Source: an uncultured Clostridia bacterium
GTDB taxonomy: Bacteria > Bacillota > Clostridia > Oscillospirales > Ruminococcaceae
Direction of reading: 5' to 3'
Assembly (NCBI GenBank): GCA_947627005.1
Contig: CANQUJ010000008.1
Coordinates: 1 to 64,000, forward strand
Length of the DNA: 64,000 nt
How positions within the stretch are numbered: position 1 is the first letter of the stretch; each line of letters opens with the position of its first letter. Positions 20,886 to 29,392 of the stretch are shown in pieces. Both the position numbers and the translations under genes were made by a program. A model generated the notes under the pieces. The model did no database searches. It was not told the origin of the DNA and saw only the letters and a program-made list of their open reading frames with translations.

Positions 20886-22019
20886 ATGGGAAGAAAAAAG
20901 CGAAATTCGCCAAAAAAGCCGGCGGAGCCCCCGATCTTCGAGGCCCCGAAGAGCGAAGTCCCGAAGTTCGAGATCGGCGTTAAAGGCGACGAATTCGACC
21001 TTAAGTTCACCCGCGCGGCGAACGAAAAAACCGCCGGAGCGGACAATTTGCTCCGAAATCTCTCGAAAGAGACCCGCGCGTTCGGCTATAATTTTTTGAA
21101 TTTCGCGGTCTTGGCGGTTTTGCTTCTTGTTATGGCGCTAAGCTTCGCTTTTTTGTCGAGAGAAGCTTCTCTGCCGAAGTTTTCGGCTGCCGCCCTTGCC
21201 GACGGCAGCTATACCGCGAATCTCTCGAAGTTTTATAAAGACTCCCTCCCCTTGGGGGATAAAATCAGAACCCTCGGCGCTCGCCTCGGCTTTTGCGATA
21301 TGCCGAAGCCGGAAGAAGCCCCGCCCGAGCCGGAAGAGCCGGAGACCCCGCCGACGACCGAAGCTTCGACCGAGCCGACCGAAACTACCCTTCCGCCGAC
21401 TTCCGACCTTCCGACGAGCGCGCCTATTACCGAGCCGGAGGAGGTCGTCGCGCCGGATACATTCAGAATGTACGCCAACGCGACCGCTAACATAAGGCTT
21501 GCGCCCGACCCGGATTCGATGATAATGGGCTATTTCGCGATAAACGAAGAGGTAGACGTTATAAGGCTTGACGATGGCTGGGCCGAGATCTGGTATAACG
21601 GTATGACCGCTTATGTATCGGCGGAGTACCTCGGAGAGTCGACGGTTATAATCACCGAGGCGACCACCGAGCCGACGACAGAAGAGACCGAGCCCGAGAC
21701 CGAGCCGACCGAAGAAACCACCCCCGACGAGAGCGATATTTTAGAGCCGGAGGAGACCGAGACCCGCGAGGCGAGGTCGACAATAAGGGCAAGATTCCCG
21801 ACCGGCGGCCTTACAGTCGAGAAAAACCCGCTTAAGGTAAACGGTATCGGCATAGGCGACACCATCGAAGAAGCGAAAGAGGCCTTCTATCTTACCGAAT
21901 ACGACTTCACGCCGAATTGCCGCATAACCGTTATGTATTCCGAAGAAGAGGGCGGAGCGCGATATATCCTTATGTTCTCAAACAATATCGTCGTCGATAT
22001 CCAGGGCCCGCTGCAATAA
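20886..22019 (+). CDS. Single-pass protein with AlgJ/DHHW-like segment and SH3 domain
   Basis: A 377-residue protein: cytosolic basic/Pro-rich head (1-68), membrane helix (71-91), then LPKFSAAALADGSYTANLSK and FYKDSLPLGDKIRTL (96-130), which resemble the region after the membrane helix of DHHW/AlgJ-type O-acetylation partners. The catalytic hydrolase domain is missing. In its place are a Thr/Pro/Glu-rich linker, an SH3 domain (192-252), another Glu/Thr linker and a C-terminal domain (300-377) of unknown fold. Pairing with the MBOAT-like gene supports joint function at the cell envelope; what they do is unknown. Confidence 0.7.
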   Translation: MGRKKRNSPKKPAEPPIFEAPKSEVPKFEIGVKGDEFDLKFTRAANEKTAGADNLLRNLSKETRAFGYNFLNFAVLAVLLLVMALSFAFLSREASLPKFSAAALADGSYTANLSKFYKDSLPLGDKIRTLGARLGFCDMPKPEEAPPEPEEPETPPTTEASTEPTETTLPPTSDLPTSAPITEPEEVVAPDTFRMYANATANIRLAPDPDSMIMGYFAINEEVDVIRLDDGWAEIWYNGMTAYVSAEYLGESTVIITEATTEPTTEETEPETEPTEETTPDESDILEPEETETREARSTIRARFPTGGLTVEKNPLKVNGIGIGDTIEEAKEAFYLTEYDFTPNCRITVMYSEEEGGARYILMFSNNIVVDIQGPLQ

Positions 22020-22030
22020 AAATAAAACAA

Positions 22031-22065
22031 AACCGCCGCTCGCGAACCTCTTTCGCGGGCGGTTT
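22031..22065 (+). terminator. Hairpin after the SH3 partner gene
   Basis: AACCGCC-GCTCGCGAA pairs with TTCGCG-GGCGGTT. The tail is short (TTTAGAG), so termination is plausible but not certain. Confidence 0.6.
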
Positions 22066-22147
22066 AGAGATTTATCGACTGACTTATTATCAGCTTGACT
22101 TGACATAATATACAAAATTCAAAATAAATTATTGTCGTAACTGATAG

Positions 22148-22176
22148 TTGAAAGAAACGCGGGCGGGGAGTATAAT
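22148..22176 (+). promoter_or_regulatory. Promoter of first solute-binding lipoprotein
   Basis: TTGAAA (22148-22153), 17-bp spacer, TATAAT (22171-22176). The start codon is about 50 bases further on, behind TGGAGGT. Confidence 0.82.
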
Positions 22177-22223
22177 ATATATGTTAATTTTCGCGATCAT
22201 GCGGAATTGAATGGAGGTCAATT

Positions 22224-23699
22224 ATGAAATTAAAAAGAATTTTCTCACTTGCGCTTGTGCTTCTGATGATAGTCGCGCTTGTGGGCTGCGGCGGAAGAAA
22301 GCGCAAGCCCATCGAGCTTACCCTTAATTCGGAAGACGCAACCGCTATTCTCGCCGCCGCCGGAATCCAGCTTCCGGACGCCGAGACAGCAGCGGGCGCC
22401 GGGACCACCGTAAGATGGTTCGCCCACTACGACGTATTCCAGAACTACTCCGAAGACGAACTCGTAAACAGCGGAGCATGGACCTTTAAAGAAAAGTACG
22501 GCGGAAGCTTCGTCCACGACGAAACCACCTGGGAAAACCGCTGGAACGACCTTGCAAACCTTCTTATGTCTAACGACGCGCCGGACCTTTATCCCGGAAC
22601 TCCCGAGATATTCCCCGCCAACGTTATGAAGAAGATGTTCCAGTGCGTAGACCCGTACATAAACTACGACGACCCGCTTTGGGCGGAAATGAAGCCCACC
22701 GTTGAGCACTACTTCAACCTTGCCGGCAAGAACTACGCCGCCGTTATCTCTAACGGCTACGGAACCGTTCTCCCTTATAACCGCAGAGTTATAGTCGACG
22801 AATGGGGATTTGAAGACCCCGCAGAGCTCTTCTATAACGACGAATGGACTTGGGATAAGCTTTACGACATGTGCCTCGACTTCAGCGACCCGGACGCCGA
22901 CAGATACGCCGTCGACGGCTGGTTCTTCAGCGAAGCGCTGATGTTCTCCTCCGGCAAGACCGTCGTCGCATACGACCCGGAGACCAGCTCGTTCTACTCT
23001 AACGTGGACGACCCCGGCCTTGAAAGAGCCAACCAGATCATGTACGATCTCGGCAGAAACCAGTGCATCTATCCTCGTTGGACTCAGCCCAACTGGCAGA
23101 CCAGAAACGGCGGAGCCGAGGGCGCCGGCGTTAAAGACGGCCTCTGCCTCTTCTGGGCGGTAGGTTCTTGGGGCTGGGACGGCGCCGAGAGAACCCTCGA
23201 ATCCAACTCCGAAGACTGGGGCGACTTCACCAAGGAAGAATTTATGTGCGTACCTATGCCGCGCGACCCTAACGGCGACGGCAACTACTACATCGAATCC
23301 ATCCCGAACGCCTACTGCATCATCTACGGCTCTTCTAACCCCGAGGGCGCCGCGCTTGTCTGCGCTTGCGAAAGATTCAAATCTATGGACCCGGTCGTCA
23401 AGGCCATCGACCGCAGACAGAAGAAGGAAAAGCTTCTTTTGACCGACGAGATCCTCGATATGTACGAGACCTTTGAAGAGCTCGCCAACGGCGATCACCC
23501 CTTCGTTCAGTATAACGACGGCATGGGAGCCGAGCTTATGAGCGTAAACGACGCCTTTATGGACGCCGGCATAATCGGGACCGAGGTTTCGTCTTGGGCC
23601 CAGATTAAAGAGGCCAACGGCGAAAGGCTGGATTACTACATTCAAGAGATGAATAAGAAAATTCAGCAATTCATCGAGACCGGCGAGGCCGTATCTTAA
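22224..23699 (+). CDS. Extracellular solute-binding lipoprotein, paralogue 1 (family 1 type)
   Basis: A 491-residue lipoprotein. The signal ends in ALVGC with Cys22. Residues 23-65 are a nearly invariant segment shared with the next two genes (GGRKRKPIELTL, then AILAAAGIQLPDA). The body resembles ABC sugar-binding proteins: PYNRRVIVDEWGFEDPAELF and WTWDKLYDM are typical of the ligand-binding lobes. Many Trp and Tyr residues fit a carbohydrate ligand. No ABC permease or ATPase is adjacent. Function as a substrate receptor is inferred from family; the ligand is unknown. Confidence 0.87.
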   Translation: MKLKRIFSLALVLLMIVALVGCGGRKRKPIELTLNSEDATAILAAAGIQLPDAETAAGAGTTVRWFAHYDVFQNYSEDELVNSGAWTFKEKYGGSFVHDETTWENRWNDLANLLMSNDAPDLYPGTPEIFPANVMKKMFQCVDPYINYDDPLWAEMKPTVEHYFNLAGKNYAAVISNGYGTVLPYNRRVIVDEWGFEDPAELFYNDEWTWDKLYDMCLDFSDPDADRYAVDGWFFSEALMFSSGKTVVAYDPETSSFYSNVDDPGLERANQIMYDLGRNQCIYPRWTQPNWQTRNGGAEGAGVKDGLCLFWAVGSWGWDGAERTLESNSEDWGDFTKEEFMCVPMPRDPNGDGNYYIESIPNAYCIIYGSSNPEGAALVCACERFKSMDPVVKAIDRRQKKEKLLLTDEILDMYETFEELANGDHPFVQYNDGMGAELMSVNDAFMDAGIIGTEVSSWAQIKEANGERLDYYIQEMNKKIQQFIETGEAVS

Positions 23700-23710
23700 A
23701 ATCAAAAGCC

Positions 23711-23748
23711 TTTTCGGGCGGGAGCGAAAGCTTCCGCCCGATTTTTTT
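23711..23748 (+). terminator. Intrinsic terminator after paralogue 1
   Basis: CGGGCGGGAGC gaaa GCTTCCGCCCG (23715-23740) followed by seven T residues. Confidence 0.92.
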
Positions 23749-23795
23749 GTGCATGTTGCGCTATTTAGGGGTCGGGTGTTCGTGATTTTTGCTAA

Positions 23796-23825
23796 TTGAT
23801 ATACCCCGCTAAAACGTGATAAAAT
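23796..23825 (+). promoter_or_regulatory. Promoter of second solute-binding lipoprotein
   Basis: TTGATA (23796-23801), 18-bp spacer, TAAAAT (23820-23825). TTCGTGAT-TTTGCTAATTG just upstream is shared with the promoter of paralogue 3. Confidence 0.75.
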
Positions 23826-23889
23826 ATATATGTTGTCAAAGATTTCTCTTTGAAATCTCGGAACATTATTTTTATATAGGAGGCAAACC

Positions 23890-25341
23890 ATGAAAAAAAG
23901 GATTTTAGCCGCGATCTTATCTTCGGTCCTTATCATCGCGCTTGTCGGCTGCGGCGGAAGAAAACGCCAACCGATCGAGCTGACTCTTCCGACAGAAGAC
24001 GCGGTAGCGATTTTGGCCGCCGCAGGTATCGACCTTCCCGACGCCGAGACCGCAAAGGGCGCCGGAAGCACCGTAAACTGGTACGCTTGGTACGACCCCT
24101 TCCAGAACTATTCCGCAGACGAAATAGTAAACACCGGATTCTTTACTTTTAAAGAAAAATACGCCGGCGTTTTGAACCACGTCGAATGTACTTGGGACGA
24201 AAGATTCACCAAGCTCGCGACCCTCGTTCTTTCAAACGAAGCGCCCGACGCTTACCCCGGGGACACCGAGGTCTTCCCCTATTACGCCGTCGGAAGAAAG
24301 ATGTTCGCCCCGGTCGACGACTATATCGACTATAACGACGCGATGTGGTCGGGCGTCAAGAACATAGCCGACAACTACTTCAGCATCGCCGGAAAGCACT
24401 ACATCATGATCACCAACCTCGACATCAACTACGTCGTCGGATACAACCGCAGAGTAGTAGTCGACGAATGGGGATTCGACGACCCGGCCGAGCTCTTCTA
24501 TAATAACCAGTGGACGAGCGACGTTTGGCTTGAAATGTGCAAAGACTTTACCGACCCGGACGAAGACAGATACGCTGTCGACGGTTGGTATTACGACGTC
24601 GCGCTTATGTATATGGCCGGCGAGCCGATAGTCTCGTATAACCCCGAGAGCGGCCTCTTCGAGTCTAATCTTGACAACCCGAAGTTTGAAAAAGCCGCCG
24701 ACGTTGTCTTAGAGATGAAGCGGAACGACACCATCTTCCCCGTATGGCAGAACGGCGGGAAACTTCGCGGAGGAGAAGAGATCCAGGGTATCGGCGTTAA
24801 AGACGGCTTGACCCTGTTCTTCGTAACCGGCCTTTGGGGACTTACCGACACCGTAGAGAGTATGTCTACCCGCTGGGGCGACGTTACCAACGAAGAGGTT
24901 ATGTTTGTCCCGATGCCGAGATTCCCGGACGACGACTACTATTACGCTACCAAGCTGGGCGGACTCTGCATAGTCCGCGGCTCGACCAACCCCGATGGCG
25001 TTGCGCTTTTGGCAATGTGCATGAGATTCCAGACCCTTAACCCGACCGTTATGAGCGTCGACCGTATGCAGAAGATGAACACCTATCTCTGGACCGACGA
25101 GATGCTGGATATGTACGACTTCATTCTCGACGTTTCTGAGGGCGACCATTCCTTCGTAGACTATGAAGCCGGCATCGGACCCGAGCTCTACTCTACCGAG
25201 CTCAACTTCATCAACCTCGGCCGCTCGGCCAACGAGACCACCTGGGCGCAGGTCAAGGAAGCTTACGGAGACGTATTGCAGTACCAGGTCGACCAATTCA
25301 ACGAAGAGGTAGCGCAGTATCTCGACGACGACACGGTCTGA
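23890..25341 (+). CDS. Extracellular solute-binding lipoprotein, paralogue 2
   Basis: A 483-residue lipoprotein. The lipobox is ALVGC with Cys21. The post-Cys segment GGRKRQPIELTLPTEDAVAI is almost identical to paralogue 3, whereas the body is only moderately similar. VVDEWGFDDPAELFYNNQW aligns with the other two copies. ATG follows ATAGGAGG. It probably arose by tandem duplication. The ligand is unknown and may differ from its neighbours because the central pocket region varies. Confidence 0.87.
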   Translation: MKKRILAAILSSVLIIALVGCGGRKRQPIELTLPTEDAVAILAAAGIDLPDAETAKGAGSTVNWYAWYDPFQNYSADEIVNTGFFTFKEKYAGVLNHVECTWDERFTKLATLVLSNEAPDAYPGDTEVFPYYAVGRKMFAPVDDYIDYNDAMWSGVKNIADNYFSIAGKHYIMITNLDINYVVGYNRRVVVDEWGFDDPAELFYNNQWTSDVWLEMCKDFTDPDEDRYAVDGWYYDVALMYMAGEPIVSYNPESGLFESNLDNPKFEKAADVVLEMKRNDTIFPVWQNGGKLRGGEEIQGIGVKDGLTLFFVTGLWGLTDTVESMSTRWGDVTNEEVMFVPMPRFPDDDYYYATKLGGLCIVRGSTNPDGVALLAMCMRFQTLNPTVMSVDRMQKMNTYLWTDEMLDMYDFILDVSEGDHSFVDYEAGIGPELYSTELNFINLGRSANETTWAQVKEAYGDVLQYQVDQFNEEVAQYLDDDTV

Positions 25342-25358
25342 TTTTGAAAACTTTATCA

Positions 25359-25388
25359 AGAGCGTTTCGAAAGGAACGCTCTTTTTTG
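25359..25388 (+). terminator. Intrinsic terminator after paralogue 2
   Basis: AGAGCGTTTC gaaa GGAACGCTCT is followed by a run of T (CTTTTTTG). Confidence 0.9.
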
Positions 25389-25433
25389 TGAATACTGCCA
25401 AAATTCCGGGGGGGGGTTCGTGATATTTGCTAA

Positions 25434-25462
25434 TTGAAAGAAATTCGCGGGAATGGTAAAAT
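25434..25462 (+). promoter_or_regulatory. Promoter of third solute-binding lipoprotein
   Basis: TTGAAA (25434-25439), 17-bp spacer, TAAAAT (25457-25462), preceded by the same TTCGTGAT-TTTGCTAATTG stretch (one base different) as paralogue 2. Confidence 0.78.
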
Positions 25463-25523
25463 GGATATGTCAAAATAACTTGACTTTAATGCAAATTCAT
25501 GTCAACGATCTAAGGAGGATAAC

Positions 25524-26963
25524 GTGAAAAAGAGATTTTTGGCCATAGCTCTCGCGACTCTGCTTATAGTCGCGCTTGTCGGCTGCGGCGGAAGAAAGCG
25601 TCAACCCATTCAGCTGACTCTTCCGACAGAAGACGCAGTAGCGATTCTGGCCGCCGCCGGAATCAAACTGCCCGACGCGGCGACTGCCCCCGGCGCCGGA
25701 ACTACTCTTGAATATTTCTATTACTACGACGATTTCCACAACTATTCGGAGAACGAAGTTCTTCAGACCGGATACTGGACCTTCCAGCAGATGTATAACG
25801 GCAACGTAGAGTGGCACGAGACCACTTGGGAGACCCTTAACACCGACCTTGCGAACCTTTTGCTCTCTAACGACGCGCCCGACTTTACCCGCGCATGGGA
25901 GAGCGCCTTCCCGCAGAGCTTTATCAAAAAGCTCTATCAGCCGGTCGACGACTATATCGACTACGACGACCCGCTTTGGGAGGGCATGAAATACTTCTCC
26001 GAGACTTTCTTCTCCCTCGGCGGCCACAATTATATGTTCTTGACCGACGTTCAGAACAACAGCTGCATGCTCTATAACCGCCGCGTATTTGAAGACTACG
26101 GCTTTGAAGACCCCGCCGAGCTCTATTACGCAAACGAGTGGACCTGGGACGTTCTTATGGATATGGCGCAGGATTTCGGCGACCCGGACGAAGGCCGCTA
26201 CGCCTTTAACGGCTGGCACACCGACACCTCGTTTATGAGCTCGACCGGTACATATCTCGTTATGCTCGACCCCGAGAGCGGAAAATTCTACGCCAACGCC
26301 GACGACCCGAGGCTTGAGCGCGCCGCAAACTTCCTTGAAGAAGTCGAAAAGAACGACCTCGCATATCCTCACTGGAACGACTGGTCGCTCAACTACGGTT
26401 CCGAGGGCGGCGGAATGAAGCAGGGCGTAACCCTCTTTGCGATGGGCCCGTCATACATTCTTGACGAGATGGTTTCACGCGAGCAGGAGGAAGAGATCTA
26501 CGGCGATATGAGCGACGTTATGGTAGTCCCCGTACCGAGAGACCCGGACGGCGACGGAGTCTATTATGTCGACTCTGTTCCGAAGGGCTACTGCCTTATA
26601 AGAGAAGCCCCTCACCCCGAGGGCGTAGCGCTTCTTTCTGCATGCGAAAGATTCAAGATCATCGACCCGACGGTTATAAGAGTCGACGAACAGCAGAAGA
26701 GAGACAAGCTGGGCTGGGGCGAAGAGATGCTTACGATGTGGCACGAGATGTATGAGATCGCGGCATCGCACAACACCATCGTTCAATACACCGATCTCGG
26801 CAACGTTATCACATATCTCAACAACATGACCGGCTTCAACCTCAACGGCGTTGCGGGCTCGTGGGCCGAGCGCAAGGAAGCGAACATCGACTCGCTCGAG
26901 TATTCCGTCGAGGATCTGAACAACCAGATCGCCGAGGCGGGCATCGCCGCCGCGACGGAATAG
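25524..26963 (+). CDS. Extracellular solute-binding lipoprotein, paralogue 3
   Basis: A 479-residue lipoprotein starting at GTG behind TAAGGAGGA. The signal ends ALVGC with Cys21. It keeps the invariant GGRKRQPIQLTLPTEDAVAI segment and the LYNRRVFEDYGFEDPAELYY motif of the group. The central region is more diverged, with SSTGTYLVMLDPESGKFYAN near 235-255. It carries its own promoter and terminator, so the three copies may be expressed independently. ABC partner genes are not nearby; the only permease in the window is at 46583-47338. Confidence 0.87.
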   Translation: MKKRFLAIALATLLIVALVGCGGRKRQPIQLTLPTEDAVAILAAAGIKLPDAATAPGAGTTLEYFYYYDDFHNYSENEVLQTGYWTFQQMYNGNVEWHETTWETLNTDLANLLLSNDAPDFTRAWESAFPQSFIKKLYQPVDDYIDYDDPLWEGMKYFSETFFSLGGHNYMFLTDVQNNSCMLYNRRVFEDYGFEDPAELYYANEWTWDVLMDMAQDFGDPDEGRYAFNGWHTDTSFMSSTGTYLVMLDPESGKFYANADDPRLERAANFLEEVEKNDLAYPHWNDWSLNYGSEGGGMKQGVTLFAMGPSYILDEMVSREQEEEIYGDMSDVMVVPVPRDPDGDGVYYVDSVPKGYCLIREAPHPEGVALLSACERFKIIDPTVIRVDEQQKRDKLGWGEEMLTMWHEMYEIAASHNTIVQYTDLGNVITYLNNMTGFNLNGVAGSWAERKEANIDSLEYSVEDLNNQIAEAGIAAATE

Positions 26964-26986
26964 GGGATAGGTAGAGAATGACATAA

Positions 26987-27013
26987 AGGGCCCGCCCGAA
27001 GGCGGGCTCTTTA
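26987..27013 (+). terminator. Terminator after paralogue 3
   Basis: AGGGCCCGCC cgaa GGCGGGCTCTT with a short T/A tail. Confidence 0.75.
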
Positions 27014-27097
27014 AAATTGCGGGTAAAGTTTGAGGGGGAAGGCTGCCGTAAAAGGCGCGGCGCGCAGATGTTATTCTAATCGACCTCAAAAATATCA

Positions 27098-27560
27098 TTG
27101 TCGAAGAATTTTGACCCGCCCTCGGCCGCCCCCTGTAAAAAGGAATTCGCTTCGCTCATACTATTTTTAGACGCCCACCCCCTATCCCCTCCCGCAGGGA
27201 GGGGGTTCACCTCGCCGGGGTTATACTTAAAAATGGATATATTTCCGCTCGCCGTCCCACGCTTAAAAGGAATCGCGCGGGGAGCGATGCTATTTTTAGT
27301 CACCTCACCCCCTCTCGCTCCGCTCGCGCCCCCGCCCCTTGAGGGGCGGGGGCTGCGCTTTTTCATACTTTCGCGCAAAGCCCGGTGGGGGTGGGGTGGT
27401 TAAAAATAGCATACCCCCGAACGAGCGGTTAGCGAGTTCGCGGGTATTCCTTTTAAGCGGGGACGGCGGGCGGGTCAAAATTTATCAACAATTGGCAGCT
27501 TTTGATGGCGCTTAAAAACATTCGGCGAAAGCCGAATACCTTTAACGTCGCTGTGGACAA
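27098..27560. repeat. Repeat island 2
   Basis: Gene-free region between 26964 and 27674. A hairpin unit AAAGGAATTCGC...ATACTATTTTT lies at about 27136-27169. From about 27246 to 27478 a large near-palindromic unit has arms CGTCCCACGCTTAAAAGGAA and TTCCTTTTAAGCGGGGACGG at its ends, inner arms CACC-CACCCC and GGGGTGGGGTG, and a central CCCCGCCCCTTGAGGGGCGG. A further hairpin ATTCGGC gaa AGCCGAAT is near 27520-27537. The block TATCAACAATTGGC (27482 on) recurs at about 61264. Confidence 0.85.
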
Positions 27561-27674
27561 AGTCGGGCAGTATCTAATTTTCAACACAGCCTATGCGCTT
27601 TATAAACATCTCTCCCCCTCTTCTTTTTCCCGCCTCTCCCTCATATCCTTATAAAAAAGAAAGGAGAGACCTCA

Positions 27675-27950
27675 ATGGCAGATCAGATGACCGCGCACCA
27701 CAGCGCGATTTTGCAGGACCGCGCAACCCTCGAACTTTCGGGGATAACCGATGTCGACAGCTTCGACGAAAACGAAATTTCGCTTTATACCACCCTCGGA
27801 GAAATGGTGGTTCGCGGAAAGGGCCTTCACGTCAACGCGATGAACGTCGACACCGGCGATATGCAGATCGACGGCGATATCCGCTCGATCGTCTATGGCG
27901 ATAAGGACAGGAAGAAAAAGCTCGGCCTTTGGGGGAAGCTCACAAGATGA
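27675..27950 (+). CDS. yabP: Sporulation protein YabP
   Basis: A 91-residue protein of the YabP/YqfC family needed for spore cortex or coat assembly in Firmicutes. Key features are LELSGITDVDSFDENEI, then GLHVNAMNVDTGDMQIDG and the C-terminal IVYGD. Its stop overlaps the yabQ start (ATGA). With yabQ, divIC and an S1-domain gene it reproduces the conserved Bacillus/Clostridium order, the best sign that this organism can sporulate. Confidence 0.95.
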   Translation: MADQMTAHHSAILQDRATLELSGITDVDSFDENEISLYTTLGEMVVRGKGLHVNAMNVDTGDMQIDGDIRSIVYGDKDRKKKLGLWGKLTR

Positions 27951-28411
27951 CCAAGGAACAGGTTTACGCCTCGCGTTTTTTCGGGACTTCGCTCGAGCTG
28001 CGCCTTTTTTTGGGCGGAATCGTCCTCGGAATGTTCCTCGGCGCGGTATACGACCTTTTCCGCGCTCTGCGGCTTTCCTTCCGCCACCCCAAGCCCCTCG
28101 TGTTTTTCGAGGATATCCTCTTTATGCTTGTTTCGGGGATATCCTACTACTCGTTCTGCACCGAGCTTTGCCGGGGCCAAATTCGCTTCTTCGTTCTGCT
28201 CGCTTCGCTGATCGGCTTCGCCGCATATCTTTCGACTGTAGGAAGGCTCGTTTCCCGGGCGTTCGCAAAATCGGTAATGATTGCCAAAAATGCGCTGTTA
28301 AGAGTGGGCAAAGTGCTCAAAAAAATTCTCGGAGTTTTGTGCGGGGTGCCGTTTTTTCAAAAAACCGACCCCAAATTTGAAGAAAATCCTTGCGCCGACA
28401 GCGATACTTGA
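27947..28411 (+). CDS. yabQ: Spore cortex biosynthesis protein YabQ
   Basis: A 154-residue membrane protein with about four hydrophobic segments. GMFLGAVYDLFRALRLSF near the second segment and FFEDILFMLVSGISYYSF in the middle are typical of YabQ. The ATG at 27947 overlaps the yabP stop; an in-frame ATG at 27929 is inside yabP and less likely. The last 25 residues are hydrophilic. Known role: spore cortex formation, localised to the forespore membrane. Confidence 0.92.
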   Translation: MTKEQVYASRFFGTSLELRLFLGGIVLGMFLGAVYDLFRALRLSFRHPKPLVFFEDILFMLVSGISYYSFCTELCRGQIRFFVLLASLIGFAAYLSTVGRLVSRAFAKSVMIAKNALLRVGKVLKKILGVLCGVPFFQKTDPKFEENPCADSDT

Positions 28412-28464
28412 TGTATAATCAAAATGTGTATTGATACGCAAATTTATCCGAAGGAGGCGCGAAT

Positions 28465-28767
28465 ATGGCCAAACCCGAGAAAAAGCGCAGGTCCCATTTC
28501 AAAGACGCGATAATGCTCGTGTTCTTCGCCGTCGCGCTTATTTATTCGGTGGGCGCTATCATTCAGACTCAAGCGGATATAGCGGAGCAGCGAACCCAGA
28601 TCGAAAAGCTTAAAGACGAAATCAACGAAACCCGGCAGGAAAACGACGAATACCGCCGTATCCTTAACGCCGACGACGAGGAAGAGTATATGTTCACCGT
28701 CGCGGTAGAAAAGCTCGGATACGCGTATCCCCGCGAACGCAGGTTTTACGCCAAGCCCAAAAGCTGA
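28465..28767 (+). CDS. divIC: Septum formation initiator DivIC/FtsB
   Basis: A 100-residue bitopic protein. A basic head, one membrane helix (about 16-33), and a Gln/Glu/Lys coiled coil (about 37-65) precede the conserved EEYMFTVAVEKLGYAYPRERRFY end typical of DivIC. It acts with FtsL and DivIB at the division septum. The start follows GAAGGAGGC. Its place between yabQ and the S1-domain gene is conserved in Firmicutes. Confidence 0.94.
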   Translation: MAKPEKKRRSHFKDAIMLVFFAVALIYSVGAIIQTQADIAEQRTQIEKLKDEINETRQENDEYRRILNADDEEEYMFTVAVEKLGYAYPRERRFYAKPKS

Positions 28768-28821
28768 TAAGCTTCTTCGCGCAAAAGCAAGGACAACAAA
28801 GAAAGAGGAAATCGCGAGCAA

Positions 28822-29340
28822 ATGCAGTTTGAAGTGGGAGAAATCTTAGAGGGAAAAATCACCGGCATCTTAAAATTCGGGGCTTTCGTCGACTTAGGCG
28901 GCGGCAAGTCCGGAATGGTCCACATCTCCGAAGTCGCGAGCAGCTATGTAAACGACATAAGAGAGCACCTTACCGAAGGGCAGACCGTTAAGGTCAAAAT
29001 CATCAACATCGCCGAGGACGGCAAGATCAGCCTTTCTATCAAAAAGGCGACACAGCCGCAGGGCGACCAAAACAACCGCCAGCGAAGCGCAAGGCCGAGG
29101 AACGATCAGATTTTAAAAGACAAAGACGCCGACCGCCCGCGCCCGCAGCACCACCAGGCGAAAAAGCCGATCAAAAAAGAAACGGTCTCGATAGAAGACC
29201 TTGAATACGCATACGAACCTAAGTCGACGGTTACCGACGCCGGATTCGAGGATATGCTCTCGAAATTCAAAATGTCGAGCGAAGACCGCATGTCCGGCCT
29301 TAAAAACATCGACGTTAAAAAGCGCGGCAGAAGAAAATAA
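28822..29340 (+). CDS. S1 RNA-binding domain protein (YabR type)
   Basis: A 172-residue protein. Residues 1-75 form an S1 domain (VGEILEGKITGILKFGAFVD, then GKSGMVHISEVAS and GKISLSIKKA). The middle is Gln/Arg/Pro-rich and basic, followed by a conserved FEDMLSKFKMSSEDRM end. Homologues next to divIC are associated with RNA and the ribosome; a precise role is not settled. Confidence 0.93.
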   Translation: MQFEVGEILEGKITGILKFGAFVDLGGGKSGMVHISEVASSYVNDIREHLTEGQTVKVKIINIAEDGKISLSIKKATQPQGDQNNRQRSARPRNDQILKDKDADRPRPQHHQAKKPIKKETVSIEDLEYAYEPKSTVTDAGFEDMLSKFKMSSEDRMSGLKNIDVKKRGRRK

Positions 29341-29350
29341 CATCACCAAT

Positions 29351-29370
29351 AAGCCCCGTTCTCGGGGCTT
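29351..29370 (+). terminator. Terminator after the S1-domain gene
   Basis: AAGCCCCG ttct CGGGGCTT followed by TGATTTT. Confidence 0.8.
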
Positions 29371-29392
29371 TGATTTTCAAAGGAGCCCAAAA

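Noticed and set aside
22245..24071. A 608-codon minus-strand frame opposite the first two solute-binding genes
   Set aside because: Its peptide has no family features and the plus-strand genes are certain. Strong third-position GC bias opens such mirror frames.
29201..29392. Upstream extension of the lipoprotein gene at 29393
   Set aside because: It lies inside the S1-domain gene and before a terminator hairpin; the signal peptide starts at 29393.
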